A stretch of DNA of 64,000 nucleotides from the IMG/VR virus record IMGVR_UViG_3300017788_000011, positions 1 through 64,000 of that record; one strand, given 5' to 3'. Below the pieces are notes generated by a model. It saw only the letters and a list, made by a program, of their open reading frames with translations, did no database searches and was not told where the DNA came from. The DNA comes from a virus. Positions 14,673-22,382 of this stretch are shown here, in pieces (the first letter of the stretch is position 1; every line of letters starts with the position of its first letter). A program made the position numbers and the translations under genes.

Positions 14673-15452
14673 ATGCAGATAACTATTGCAGGACATGGAT
14701 TTGTAGGTTCAACTGTTGCTTCAGCCATAGATGCTGCCGGCATCGAATGTTGGGTAGTTGATCCTAAATATAATCAAAATAAAATCAGCGATTGTCCAGA
14801 TGCTGATGGAATTATAGTCACAGTAAACACACCCACTGTTGATGGCAAATGCGATCCTACTAATTTATACAACGTGCTTGATCAAATTCCCGAAATCATG
14901 CCTGTCTGTATTAAAAGTACAATTACACCAGATATTGTCGAACATATCTGTAGAAAATACAAAAATCACTATATTGTAATATATCCCGAATTTCTCAGAG
15001 AGCGTTGTGCCAAGGAAGATTTTGAAAATCAAAGATCCATTATCCTTGGCGGTGATATTCGATTCTTTTGGCAAGACGTATTTAAAAAAGTGTTGCCCAA
15101 TGTTAAATTATTTCATCACTGTTCTCCAGTTGAGGCAATGCTGGTAAAATATTTCAGAAACAGTTACTTGGCTGTTAAAAGTTCGTATTTCAATCATGTT
15201 TCAGATATCTGTAAAGAGTTAGGAACAAATTTTGACAATGTTCGAAATCTTGTTTGCCAAGATACACGAATCGGGTCAGGACAAACATTAGTTCCAGGTC
15301 CCGACGGACAAGAGGGATGGGGAGGAAATTGTTTGCCCAAAGACACAGAAGCATTTTTATTTTGGTGTGGAATATACGAAATATCATTTGATGTATTACA
15401 AGCCGCAGTAGAATATAATAAAACGAAAAGAAATAATGTTGACAAAACCTAA
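14673..15452 (+). CDS. UDP-glucose/GDP-mannose dehydrogenase-like protein, short form
   Basis: A 259-residue protein. The N-terminal Rossmann motif is ITIAGHGFVGSTVA and the catalytic-cysteine motif GGNCLPKDT holds Cys220, as in UDP-glucose 6-dehydrogenases. Full-length family members are near 390-440 residues; this one ends about 40 residues after the cysteine and lacks the C-terminal sugar-nucleotide-binding domain. It may still oxidise a nucleotide sugar as a dimer. It sits between polymerase and clamp and starts directly after the polymerase stop. Its product could feed the phage glycosyltransferases. Confidence 0.8.
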   Translation: MQITIAGHGFVGSTVASAIDAAGIECWVVDPKYNQNKISDCPDADGIIVTVNTPTVDGKCDPTNLYNVLDQIPEIMPVCIKSTITPDIVEHICRKYKNHYIVIYPEFLRERCAKEDFENQRSIILGGDIRFFWQDVFKKVLPNVKLFHHCSPVEAMLVKYFRNSYLAVKSSYFNHVSDICKELGTNFDNVRNLVCQDTRIGSGQTLVPGPDGQEGWGGNCLPKDTEAFLFWCGIYEISFDVLQAAVEYNKTKRNNVDKT

Positions 15453-15467
15453 AAACCTAAATATAAT
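15439..15467 (+). promoter_or_regulatory. Sigma70-type promoter for the sliding clamp
   Basis: TTGACA (15439-15444), a 17-bp spacer and TATAAT (15462-15467). The -35 box lies within the 3' end of the dehydrogenase gene. The clamp start with AAGGAG follows 21 bases after the -10 box. Confidence 0.85.
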
Positions 15468-15488
15468 CAATCTAAGGAGATCTCACAA

Positions 15489-16217
15489 ATGAAAGATATT
15501 TTACAAGACATCGTAGCACATACACACAGCCTGGGCTTTCTACCTTTGGTAAAAGTAACCAACGAAGAAGGAACCTTTGTTGAGTCAATGGCTGAAGATC
15601 GTTCAGTTATTCTAAGTGCTAAAACACATAATTCCGTTGACGAGTTCGAAGGAACGTTTGGTATGCCAAACTTGAATAAACTGGATTTGCATTTGAAATG
15701 TCCGGAGTACAAAGAAAATGCAAAAATCAATGTAGTGACTGCAGAACGCAACGGTAACACAGTGCCAACAGGTATTCATTTTGAAAATGCCGCAGGCGAC
15801 TTTGTTAATGATTATAGATTTATGAGCAGTGAAATCATTAACGAAAAGTTAAAAACAGTAAAGTTCAAAGGAGCCAAATGGGACATTGAGTTTGAACCTA
15901 CTTTGGCTGCTATTCAACGTTTGAAATTTCAAGCACAGGCTCACTCTGAAGAGAACACATTTCAAGTCAAAACTGAAGACGGTAATCTTGTAATCAGTTT
16001 CGGTGATGCATCTACTCACGCAGGATCTTTTGTATTTCAACCAGAAGTGTCCGGCAAACTAAAACAGGTATGGAGTTGGCCTGTTAACGCTGTCATTAGT
16101 ATTCTTAATTTGCCGGGTGATAAGAAAATGATGATTGCAGATGCAGGTGCTCTGCAAATCACAGTAAATTCTGGTCTTGCAGAATACAACTATATTTTAC
16201 CGGCACAAAGTAAGTAA
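15489..16217 (+). CDS. 45: Sliding clamp, DNA polymerase processivity factor (gp45-like)
   Basis: A 242-residue protein with the size and fold pattern of T4 gp45-type clamps in marine phages: two similar alpha-beta halves, the second ending FGDASTHAGSFVFQPEVSG and then beta strands with a hydrophobic C-terminus (GLAEYNYILPAQ). In T4 the clamp tethers polymerase and also activates late transcription. It has its own strong promoter and ribosome binding site. The downstream DpdA-like gene follows after two bases, so the two are likely co-transcribed. Identification rests on context and pattern. Confidence 0.8.
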   Translation: MKDILQDIVAHTHSLGFLPLVKVTNEEGTFVESMAEDRSVILSAKTHNSVDEFEGTFGMPNLNKLDLHLKCPEYKENAKINVVTAERNGNTVPTGIHFENAAGDFVNDYRFMSSEIINEKLKTVKFKGAKWDIEFEPTLAAIQRLKFQAQAHSEENTFQVKTEDGNLVISFGDASTHAGSFVFQPEVSGKLKQVWSWPVNAVISILNLPGDKKMMIADAGALQITVNSGLAEYNYILPAQSK

Positions 16218-16219
16218 TA

Positions 16220-17764
16220 ATGAATAAAAATTTAACCGCTACACAAAACGATTACGCATACTTTCTTCCGGCTACTTCGGGTTTCTACGCTACCTTTATC
16301 GGAAAACAGCGTTATAATAATTACGTCGATCCGGCAAGAATTCCTGCTTCGTTTACTGCTGGTGTAGAATCGTTAAATTATCTCGAACCCGAAAAAGGTC
16401 TATTCTATTACGATCACTGTCTTTACTCGGCAGGCCATGCTAATCTCGATCTTAACAAACAAGACGACAGCGAAGACATGTTCCGTAATCGCGATCGAAC
16501 AACATCATGGGTATTGGGAGATTCGGGAGGATTTCAAATTGGTAAAGGTGTTTGGGAAGCCGATTGGAAAGACCCTAATTGTCCTAAAGCCGCTAAAAAA
16601 CGTAGTCAGGTTTTAACTTGGATGGATACGTTAATGGACTATGGAATGTGTCTTGATATTCCGGCGTGGGTGGCTCGAAGTCCTGCTGGTCGTGCCGCTA
16701 CTAAAATCAACACCTATGCAGAAGCAGTTCAAGGCACTTATATCAACAATGACTATTTCATCAAAAATCGCAATGGCAACTGTAAATTCTTAAATGTATT
16801 ACAGGGAGAAAATCACACCGATGCCGAAGATTGGTATCAACGTATGAAAAAATACTGTGATCCAAAACAATACCCAGATGCACATTTCAACGGATGGTCA
16901 ATGGGTGGACAGAATATGTGTGATATTCATCTTGTTCTCAAACGATTAGTGGCATTGAGATTTGATGGATTGCTGGAACAAGGCAAACAGGATTGGATGC
17001 ACTTTCTCGGTACTTCTAAACTTGAATGGGCAGTGTTGCTCACTGATATTCAACGTGCTGTTCGTAAATATCACAATCCTAACTTTACAATCAGTTTTGA
17101 TTGTGCAAGTCCATTCTTAGCAACCGCTAACGGACAGATCTATATCCAAACTGAAACTGAAGATAGAACCAAATGGGTTTATCGAATGGTTCCTTCAGCA
17201 GATGACAAAAAATATGCCACAGACACAAGATTGTTTAAGGATGCTGTGATACAAGACGGTATCTTCAACAACTTTCAAAGTTCACCAATTATTGATCAAT
17301 GCTCAATCAAAGACATCTGTGTCTATAAGCCCGGAGACTTAAATAAAATTGGTAAAGAAGGCAAGACTTCCTGGGATTCGTTTAGTTATGCTATCATGAT
17401 GGGACACAATGTTTGGATGCATGTCAATGCCGTTCAAGAAGCCAATCGTCAATATGATTCTGGTAAATTTCCTTCGATGCTTGTAGAAGAAAAATTTGAT
17501 AGACTGTTTTTCAAAGACGTTGTTGAGGCAATATTTGCCGCTCCAAATCGAGCTATCGCGGATGCAGTAGTCGAAGAATACAGTAGATTTTGGATGAGTA
17601 TTATTGGCACTCGCGGTGCTACTGGAAAGAAAACGGTTAATGCTTCAACTATGTTTGCCAATTTGTTTGACGAAGTAGACTCAGAACCTGTACAATTAGA
17701 ACACGGTGAGGAGTTTACCGAAGAAGAAACTCAGAAACTTAACGATTTGGAGGCATCATTGTGA
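16220..17764 (+). CDS. dpdA: DpdA-type DNA guanine transglycosylase (TGT family)
   Basis: A 514-residue member of the tRNA-guanine transglycosylase superfamily. LGDSGGFQIGKG contains the general-base Asp101 of the DSGGFQ motif and ISFDCASPF holds the putative nucleophile Asp294, matching the FDC.MPTR region of TGT. CLDIPAW and SMGGQ correspond to the substrate-binding blocks. No tRNA-binding PUA domain is evident. In phages such proteins exchange guanine in DNA for a 7-deazaguanine, protecting against restriction. It follows the clamp gene by two bases and overlaps the next gene as GTGA. FolE, QueE and a QueD-like protein in the window support the pathway. Confidence 0.85.
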   Translation: MNKNLTATQNDYAYFLPATSGFYATFIGKQRYNNYVDPARIPASFTAGVESLNYLEPEKGLFYYDHCLYSAGHANLDLNKQDDSEDMFRNRDRTTSWVLGDSGGFQIGKGVWEADWKDPNCPKAAKKRSQVLTWMDTLMDYGMCLDIPAWVARSPAGRAATKINTYAEAVQGTYINNDYFIKNRNGNCKFLNVLQGENHTDAEDWYQRMKKYCDPKQYPDAHFNGWSMGGQNMCDIHLVLKRLVALRFDGLLEQGKQDWMHFLGTSKLEWAVLLTDIQRAVRKYHNPNFTISFDCASPFLATANGQIYIQTETEDRTKWVYRMVPSADDKKYATDTRLFKDAVIQDGIFNNFQSSPIIDQCSIKDICVYKPGDLNKIGKEGKTSWDSFSYAIMMGHNVWMHVNAVQEANRQYDSGKFPSMLVEEKFDRLFFKDVVEAIFAAPNRAIADAVVEEYSRFWMSIIGTRGATGKKTVNASTMFANLFDEVDSEPVQLEHGEEFTEEETQKLNDLEASL

Positions 17765-17958
17765 TTGCAACAACAGCGGCATCATATGTAGTAGCCATTG
17801 TATTTTCCAGCGGCCGTGTTATGGCTCTTTCCGACCCTTACGTTACCAAACAAGAATGTGAACAATCCGTTGTATATACTGTAATGACAGAAAAGTCTAA
17901 AGTCAGTCAATACAAACGCCCGATTATTTGCACAGACAAACCCGATCTAAAACTATGA
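17761..17958 (+). CDS. Small protein with hydrophobic N-terminus
   Basis: A 65-residue protein starting at GTG 17761, overlapping the dpdA stop. The first about 20 residues (MIATTAASYVVAIVFSSGRV) are hydrophobic and could be a signal or anchor. The rest has two cysteines and the pattern TKQECEQSV, similar in style to the small Cys-containing protein at 21428. Function unknown. Both ends are coupled (GTGA upstream, ATGA downstream). Confidence 0.5.
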   Translation: MIATTAASYVVAIVFSSGRVMALSDPYVTKQECEQSVVYTVMTEKSKVSQYKRPIICTDKPDLKL

Positions 17959-18224
17959 CATTGCCGGATGAAAGGTACCGTGCAGTTAAGATGGCTGAAC
18001 AGTTATTGAAAGATCTCTGTGATTCATCTGTAACTCCGAGAATTCCTAAAATTATTAGACAACGTGCCTCTGGCTGTCTTAGACATTATCCTTCTACTTG
18101 GGATCTTCAACGTGCTTCACAGGCAGCACCTGATGTATTCCAAGAACGTATGGAACCAGTGACACGTTTATTCAAACAGTATGAGGAGCAAAAGAATGTA
18201 CGAGAATCGAATAGCACACCTTGA
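17955..18224 (+). CDS. BPSL0761-family small protein
   Basis: An 89-residue protein. MTLPDERYRAVKMAEQLLKD, then TPRIPKIIRQRASG, LRHYPSTWDLQRASQAAP and DVFQ follow the conserved layout of the BPSL0761 family of proteobacterial and phage proteins, whose function is unknown. I chose ATG 17955, which overlaps the previous stop. Its 3' end overlaps the next gene by 29 bases. Confidence 0.65.
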   Translation: MTLPDERYRAVKMAEQLLKDLCDSSVTPRIPKIIRQRASGCLRHYPSTWDLQRASQAAPDVFQERMEPVTRLFKQYEEQKNVRESNSTP

Positions 18225-18405
18225 AGAAGCACACCGAGCGTTAGACAAACAAATTGAAACATTAGAAAAAAACGGTAAGTTCGACGATAATCAACTTCAC
18301 AGTTTAAAAAAGAAAAAATTACAGTTAAAAGATGAAATTGCCAATCTCAAGAAAAAGCAATGGGAACATGACCACGAAAGCGTAGACTTTGATGACGACC
18401 GATAA
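18196..18405 (+). CDS. DUF465/YdcH-like coiled-coil protein
   Basis: A 69-residue antiparallel coiled coil: MYENRIAHLEEAHRALDKQI, DDNQLHSLKKKKLQLKDEIA. The RIxxLEExHxxLDxxI and LKKxKLxLKDEI patterns are those of the DUF465 (YdcH) family of small bacterial proteins. I chose ATG 18196 behind GAGGAG. It overlaps both neighbours, typical of this compact module. The precise role is unknown. Confidence 0.72.
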   Translation: MYENRIAHLEEAHRALDKQIETLEKNGKFDDNQLHSLKKKKLQLKDEIANLKKKQWEHDHESVDFDDDR

Positions 18406-18598
18406 TATAATTTTGCACAGAGCCAACATCGAAAGAATTACAGATGTTTTGAAAAAATTTCCTGATGTTGAAATATTCGAACTTGAGCAACAAGGCGGTA
18501 ACGGAATTGGTACTGTGCTAACAATGACATTTAAAGAAAACATTAACAATCTGCAAGGAAGTTTTACTGTGGAAATTTCAGGCGTTGAAAGTTGGTAA
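18389..18598 (+). CDS. Small hypothetical protein
   Basis: A 69-residue alpha-beta protein (NIERITDVLKKFPDVEIFEL, then beta strands GTVLTMTF and GSFTVEIS). It does not match a family I know. It overlaps the DUF465 gene and its stop overlaps the start of the next short ORF (TAATG). ATG 18392 is an equally possible start. Confidence 0.5.
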   Translation: MMTTDNIILHRANIERITDVLKKFPDVEIFELEQQGGNGIGTVLTMTFKENINNLQGSFTVEISGVESW

Positions 18599-18699
18599 TG
18601 GAAAAATTATATCGTATTACTCCGTTGGAAAAGAAATCAGTTGAATATTTTGTCGATGTTATTGAAGAAAATGTGGAGACTTATGACGATGAAGCGTGA
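18598..18699 (+). CDS. 33-residue small ORF
   Basis: ATG 18598 overlaps the preceding stop (TAATG) and TGA ends at 18699, overlapping the next gene by 11 bases. The acidic peptide (EKLYRITPLEKKSVEYF, then VDVIEENVETYDDEA) looks like one amphipathic helix. The only support is start-stop coupling and a plausible helical sequence. Confidence 0.45.
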   Translation: MEKLYRITPLEKKSVEYFVDVIEENVETYDDEA

Positions 18700-19231
18700 T
18701 TATACACAAGGTGTTGCTGATAGCATTACATTCTTTATTGGCGATGAAGTTGAACACACACCTGCCCACGGCATGAAGACACTGTTTGTCACTGGTGTAC
18801 AACCAACCGATGCTATTGACAGTATTTTGAACGATCAAAATTCTTACACAGACAAAAGCAAACACATTCGTCATATTTTCTTTGGTGCTAATCATAGTTT
18901 TAATCCCCATGGTTACGAAGAACACAAATTATGGGAAGATATGATCACGTATTTTTTAGAAAAAGATTATCTCTGTTCTTTAGATATTCCTCTCAATCAA
19001 GTGGAAGAATTCAATGACGGCGGATTAAATGAACACGATAATTTTATTCCGCAGATTCGTGTGCCGATTCCGTATATTAAATTATGGAATTATAATACAA
19101 TGCTTAAAATTGATGACCGAGATTTTAAAGCCACTAACCCAGGTGTATGGAGTCATAGCCTACACACACTAATGGACCGTTCAAAATTTACAGATTGGTC
19201 TCTGTACAAAAATGATGAGATTATCAAATGA
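18689..19231 (+). CDS. Hypothetical protein, conserved-looking phage type
   Basis: A 180-residue soluble alpha-beta protein (ITFFIGDEVEHTPAHGMKTL, HIRHIFFGANHSFNPHG). It has several histidines but no pattern I can tie to an enzyme. I chose ATG 18689 (MKRDYTQG); farther upstream starts overlap two other ORFs. Its stop overlaps the start of the QueD-like gene by four bases, so it may share a pathway with it; that is guesswork from context. Confidence 0.55.
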   Translation: MKRDYTQGVADSITFFIGDEVEHTPAHGMKTLFVTGVQPTDAIDSILNDQNSYTDKSKHIRHIFFGANHSFNPHGYEEHKLWEDMITYFLEKDYLCSLDIPLNQVEEFNDGGLNEHDNFIPQIRVPIPYIKLWNYNTMLKIDDRDFKATNPGVWSHSLHTLMDRSKFTDWSLYKNDEIIK

Positions 19232-19608
19232 TTATTAAACAAGACATTCGGCCACGCAGAGAAACTTTTATCAAAATTCGTACAGAATTCGAAGGGTTTC
19301 ATTTCTATCCCAATGCCGGAACAATCGATCCACGTATTAAGTTTCTTGAAAATGAGCATCGCCACATGTTCAAAGTAGAAGTTAAAATTTCAGTTACACA
19401 CCTTGATCGTGAATTGGAGTTTTTTCTGGTGAAATGGGCCTTGCAAGATTTTATTAAATCAGGTAAAATGAATCACAAGAGTTGCGAGATGATCGCAACA
19501 GATATCTTGGAACAGCATCTCCTACCTAAATACGGTGAGAGATACTACCAGATCGTTGTCTCGGAGGATGGGGAATCCGATGGCATCGTTGAATACTTCC
19601 CCGGTTAA
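19228..19608 (+). CDS. QueD/6-pyruvoyl-tetrahydropterin synthase-like protein
   Basis: A 126-residue protein matching the T-fold QueD pattern: FEGFHFYPNA (His25) aligns with F.AAHRLPN, EHRHMFKVEV (His44, His46) with the LHGHnf.vev zinc ligands, ELEFFLVK with the viDF.lk strand, SCEMIATDIL with the P(T/S)aEniA helix, and VSEDGESDGIVEY with the terminal E-containing strand. The catalytic cysteine normally four residues before the first His of HxH is missing (Leu40 there), and the LDH..LN block is shortened. It may be a divergent enzyme or a non-catalytic relative. FolE and QueE elsewhere in the window support a 7-deazaguanine role. Confidence 0.55.
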   Translation: MIIKQDIRPRRETFIKIRTEFEGFHFYPNAGTIDPRIKFLENEHRHMFKVEVKISVTHLDRELEFFLVKWALQDFIKSGKMNHKSCEMIATDILEQHLLPKYGERYYQIVVSEDGESDGIVEYFPG

Positions 19609-19634
19609 CTTTATTTTAAGGAAATAAAAATAAA

Positions 19635-19883
19635 ATGGCTCGTAATTACAACGACTACAAATACTTCGAAAACCGTCCCGACGTTGTAAAAGTTTGGAAC
19701 GACCTTGAGGCGTATCTCGATTGGTGTAGATTCGAACTTCGAGATTTTAACCCTGCGGAACTTTATCGCAAGGATGCACCTAATTACGGTGCATACTTGG
19801 CCAGTAAGCGTCCGCGAAACAGTAACTATCGTGGAAATAAACCACGTTGGAACAACAACAATGGCTCATTTAGACAACGGTAA
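19635..19883 (+). CDS. Small basic hypothetical protein
   Basis: An 82-residue protein. The first half is structured (YKYFENRPDVVKVWNDLEAY, DWCRFELRDF). The C-terminal third is a disordered Arg/Asn-rich tail (NYRGNKPRWNNNNGSFRQR) that could bind nucleic acid. AAGGA lies upstream. The 3' end overlaps the glycosyltransferase start by 23 bases. Function unknown. Confidence 0.55.
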   Translation: MARNYNDYKYFENRPDVVKVWNDLEAYLDWCRFELRDFNPAELYRKDAPNYGAYLASKRPRNSNYRGNKPRWNNNNGSFRQR

Positions 19884-20994
19884 ACCAACGGTTTATGTTG
19901 TTGACCTCGAGGCAGTAGAAACACGATATACTGCCCAATGGAAAACTCATTTACCTGAGACTCTAAAAGAAAGGGGCATCAATGTTCAAGTTATCAGCGG
20001 CCCTGAAGATATTCCTCGTGCCACTACTCCTGGCGCCTTTCTTAATTTTGGTGGCACTAATATCTATAAGTCTCGCCAAGTTGAAAGTATTAGCCGTTTA
20101 TTTTGCTCCGGAGCAGTTAGCCCTGGTGATCATTTTTTGTTTACTGACGCTTGGCATCCTGGTATTATAAATTTAAAATACATGAGTGAACTGTTACAGA
20201 TTCCTGTGACAATTCACGCACTGTGGCATGCTGGTTCGTATGATCCTCAAGATTTTCTTGGTAGATTGATCGGGGCAGCCACTTGGGTCAGAGATGCTGA
20301 AAAAAGTTTCTTTGGTGCCATCGATCATAACTATTTTGCCACAGACTTTCATATCGATATGTTTGCTGTTAATCTTCTTGGCTATGACAGAAACATTAAC
20401 AATTTTGCTGGCACTGGCAAAAAAGACACTTATTCCCACACTCTCAGTAAAAAGATCATTCGATCTGGCTGGCCTATGGAATATCTTGAGAATACACTGG
20501 CACCTTACAAAGGCATGACTAAACGTGACCTCATTCTATTCCCCCATCGTATTGCTCCAGAAAAACAAGTTGATATTTTTCGAGATTTAAAAGAACATTT
20601 ACCTCAATATGAATTTGTTGTTTGTCAAGATCAAGAACTATCAAAAAACGAATATCACAATCTGTTGGGAGAAAGTAAATTGGTGTTCTCAGCAAATCTT
20701 CAAGAAACATTAGGCATCTCTTGTTACGAAGGTGCGTTGGTAGATGCTATTCCTATGGTTCCTGATCGACTTAGTTACAAAGAAATGTATTTCGATACCT
20801 TTAAATATCCATCACAGTGGACTGAGAGTTTTGAAACATATACAGTGTATCGACAAGATTTATGTAAAAAAATTATCGAACATATGGAATTTTACGAAAC
20901 ACGATTGTCTGTGTTGAAAAAACAAACACAGAGTCTTTCGGAGAATTTTTTCAACGGTGGAATTCTCTATGAGCAATTTAAACAACGAAAATAA
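19861..20994 (+). CDS. GT-B fold glycosyltransferase (GT4-like)
   Basis: A 378-residue protein. The C-terminal half carries FPHRIAPEKQVDIFRDL and VFSANLQETLGISCYEGAL followed by PMVPDRLSYKEMY, the E-x7-E nucleotide-sugar-binding layout of GT4-like enzymes. The N-terminal half is Rossmann-like. The acceptor is unknown. Its place in the replication module, away from the fibre genes, makes DNA glycosylation as in T4 conceivable, but no close resemblance to T4 alpha- or beta-glucosyltransferase is visible. I chose ATG 19861 because earlier starts run over the preceding gene. Confidence 0.72.
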   Translation: MAHLDNGKPTVYVVDLEAVETRYTAQWKTHLPETLKERGINVQVISGPEDIPRATTPGAFLNFGGTNIYKSRQVESISRLFCSGAVSPGDHFLFTDAWHPGIINLKYMSELLQIPVTIHALWHAGSYDPQDFLGRLIGAATWVRDAEKSFFGAIDHNYFATDFHIDMFAVNLLGYDRNINNFAGTGKKDTYSHTLSKKIIRSGWPMEYLENTLAPYKGMTKRDLILFPHRIAPEKQVDIFRDLKEHLPQYEFVVCQDQELSKNEYHNLLGESKLVFSANLQETLGISCYEGALVDAIPMVPDRLSYKEMYFDTFKYPSQWTESFETYTVYRQDLCKKIIEHMEFYETRLSVLKKQTQSLSENFFNGGILYEQFKQRK

Positions 20995-21349
20995 TATTAC
21001 TATAGGTAACATAGAAAGTTACGACACTGTTAGCATTACCGGAGATACCATAGTTCTCAACATTTCGAATTGTGGTGCGGCCCAGTCAGTTTATACTATG
21101 AGCGATACTATAAACGTCAGTGGTATATCTGTATCTACTTTAGATAATCTCACCATTGGAAACATTAGTACTGATTCATTTAACTGGGCATTTACTACTA
21201 CACCGTTCGAAGATGGATTTCCTGAATGGGCTGATTTCAAAGACATGTGTAAGGAATATCCAGGTCTTCAAATAACATTTGAAAAAATGAAAGAGTTTTA
21301 TAATCTCTGTAAAAGCGATTGGGAAGGTAAAAAGAGAAGTGAGGAATGA
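20969..21349 (+). CDS. Hypothetical protein with beta-repeat N-terminus
   Basis: A 126-residue protein. Residues 1-75 are Asn/Ser/Thr/Ile-rich and form short repeats (NITIGNIESYDTVSITGDTI, NLTIGNISTDSF), suggesting a beta-solenoid or sandwich. The C-terminal half (EWADFKDMCKEYPGLQITFE) is helical. It overlaps the glycosyltransferase gene by 26 bases. Function unknown. Confidence 0.55.
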   Translation: MSNLNNENNITIGNIESYDTVSITGDTIVLNISNCGAAQSVYTMSDTINVSGISVSTLDNLTIGNISTDSFNWAFTTTPFEDGFPEWADFKDMCKEYPGLQITFEKMKEFYNLCKSDWEGKKRSEE

Positions 21350-21428
21350 AATCTTTTTCAAACAAAATTATGCAGTAGAACCCACAGACAAAGAACTAAA
21401 ACGCTACTTAGCAGAGGAAGTCTTATAA
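21339..21428 (+). CDS. 29-residue small ORF, GTG start
   Basis: GTG 21339 to TAA 21428 encodes a short charged helix (EIFFKQNYAVEPTDKELKRY). It overlaps the previous stop and its own stop overlaps the next start (TAATG). It fills the gap between two genes. Coupling and an amphipathic helix are the only support. Confidence 0.35.
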   Translation: MRNEIFFKQNYAVEPTDKELKRYLAEEVL

Positions 21429-21673
21429 TGATAGAATTAGCAACGATTTTTATCCCGATAGCGATAGTCTGCAGAAATCTCCGGGCAGAAAGTTGCGAAC
21501 TGATACAATATGAAGGATATTTTTCTACACAACAACAGTGTTTTGACACGATAAACAGCACACTCAAATCTAAACTCACTCCCGGCGATCGTAGTCGTAT
21601 ACATGTTGATGCCTGGTGCATAGACTTAAAGATCGAAAGGGTAGATAAAAAATATCTTCCTAAACCTATTTGA
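21428..21673 (+). CDS. Small cysteine-containing protein, possibly exported
   Basis: An 81-residue protein with a hydrophobic N-terminus (MIELATIFIPIAIVC) that may act as signal or anchor, followed by a domain with three further cysteines (ESCEL, QQCFDT, DAWCIDL). The layout recalls the small protein at 17761. It may be a periplasmic protein with disulfides, but no family is recognised. Confidence 0.5.
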   Translation: MIELATIFIPIAIVCRNLRAESCELIQYEGYFSTQQQCFDTINSTLKSKLTPGDRSRIHVDAWCIDLKIERVDKKYLPKPI

Positions 21674-21684
21674 TAGAAACCAAG

Positions 21685-21900
21685 ATGAACATAAACGATA
21701 TGCTAAAACATCAGATGGAAACTGCCTCGATGCTGTACATGGTGTTGAAAGATGGTGATATGGAAACACTGTATCGATATCCTCATAAAGACGCAGATCA
21801 AGTTATGCTGATGCTTAAAGATTATCGATACGTAGATACTCGCATTGGAATACCGCGATTTGAAAAGAAAGCGAAGAAAAATGTTGCTAAGACTGCTTGA
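21685..21900 (+). CDS. Small hypothetical protein
   Basis: A 71-residue mostly helical protein (MNINDMLKHQMETASMLYMV) with a basic C-terminus (FEKKAKKNVAKTA). I chose ATG 21685 over the upstream TTG. No recognisable domain. Its 3' end overlaps the cupin-like gene by 20 bases. Confidence 0.5.
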   Translation: MNINDMLKHQMETASMLYMVLKDGDMETLYRYPHKDADQVMLMLKDYRYVDTRIGIPRFEKKAKKNVAKTA

Positions 21901-22372
21901 ACGATTAGGTCGTAAACGAATTATTATGGATCGACAAAGTGACGAGCCTTATCTCGAGCGTTACTATCTTTTTCTCAAAGAAAGAAATCGATTCCCTTTC
22001 AACGTATTTTTGCACAAATTTTTAAAAGGCGATCCAGACGATGTTCACGATCATCCTTGGCCCTACGCTACATTAATTTTACAAGGTGGTTATTATGAAT
22101 GGGTTCCTCAGTTTAACGAACAAGGCGTCAAGACCTATGAAGTTAGACACTGGCGTGGTCCCGGTCATTTTCGTATTTGCCATCCTAATAGTTACCATCG
22201 TATCGAATTAAAAGAAGGTGTGACTGCATGGACTCTGTTTATGCCAGGACCACACAAACGAGAATGGGGTTTTCTCGTTAATAATAAATGGATTAAACAC
22301 GATGAGTATCTCCAACACAAATATAACGAATATCGCCTCAGCAGACCAAGTATAAAACTTGGGAAACATTAA
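21881..22372 (+). CDS. Cupin-like protein
   Basis: A 163-residue protein whose core reads DVHDHPWPYATLILQGGYYE, then HPNSYHRIEL, the two half-motifs of the cupin double-stranded beta-helix with His ligands for a metal. Function within the family cannot be given; phage members are often unannotated. A cationic N-terminal helix (LLRLLERLGRKRI) precedes. I chose ATG 21881; a farther in-frame TTG start overlaps the previous gene more deeply. It is followed by thyX after ten bases. Confidence 0.6.
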   Translation: MLLRLLERLGRKRIIMDRQSDEPYLERYYLFLKERNRFPFNVFLHKFLKGDPDDVHDHPWPYATLILQGGYYEWVPQFNEQGVKTYEVRHWRGPGHFRICHPNSYHRIELKEGVTAWTLFMPGPHKREWGFLVNNKWIKHDEYLQHKYNEYRLSRPSIKLGKH

Positions 22373-22382
22373 AGGAATCTAA

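Noticed and set aside
18383-18411. TAGACT-N17-TATAAT promoter-like sequence
   Set aside because: The -35 box matches only four of six positions and the site overlaps the start of a small coupled gene. It is too weak to list beside the six consensus promoters.
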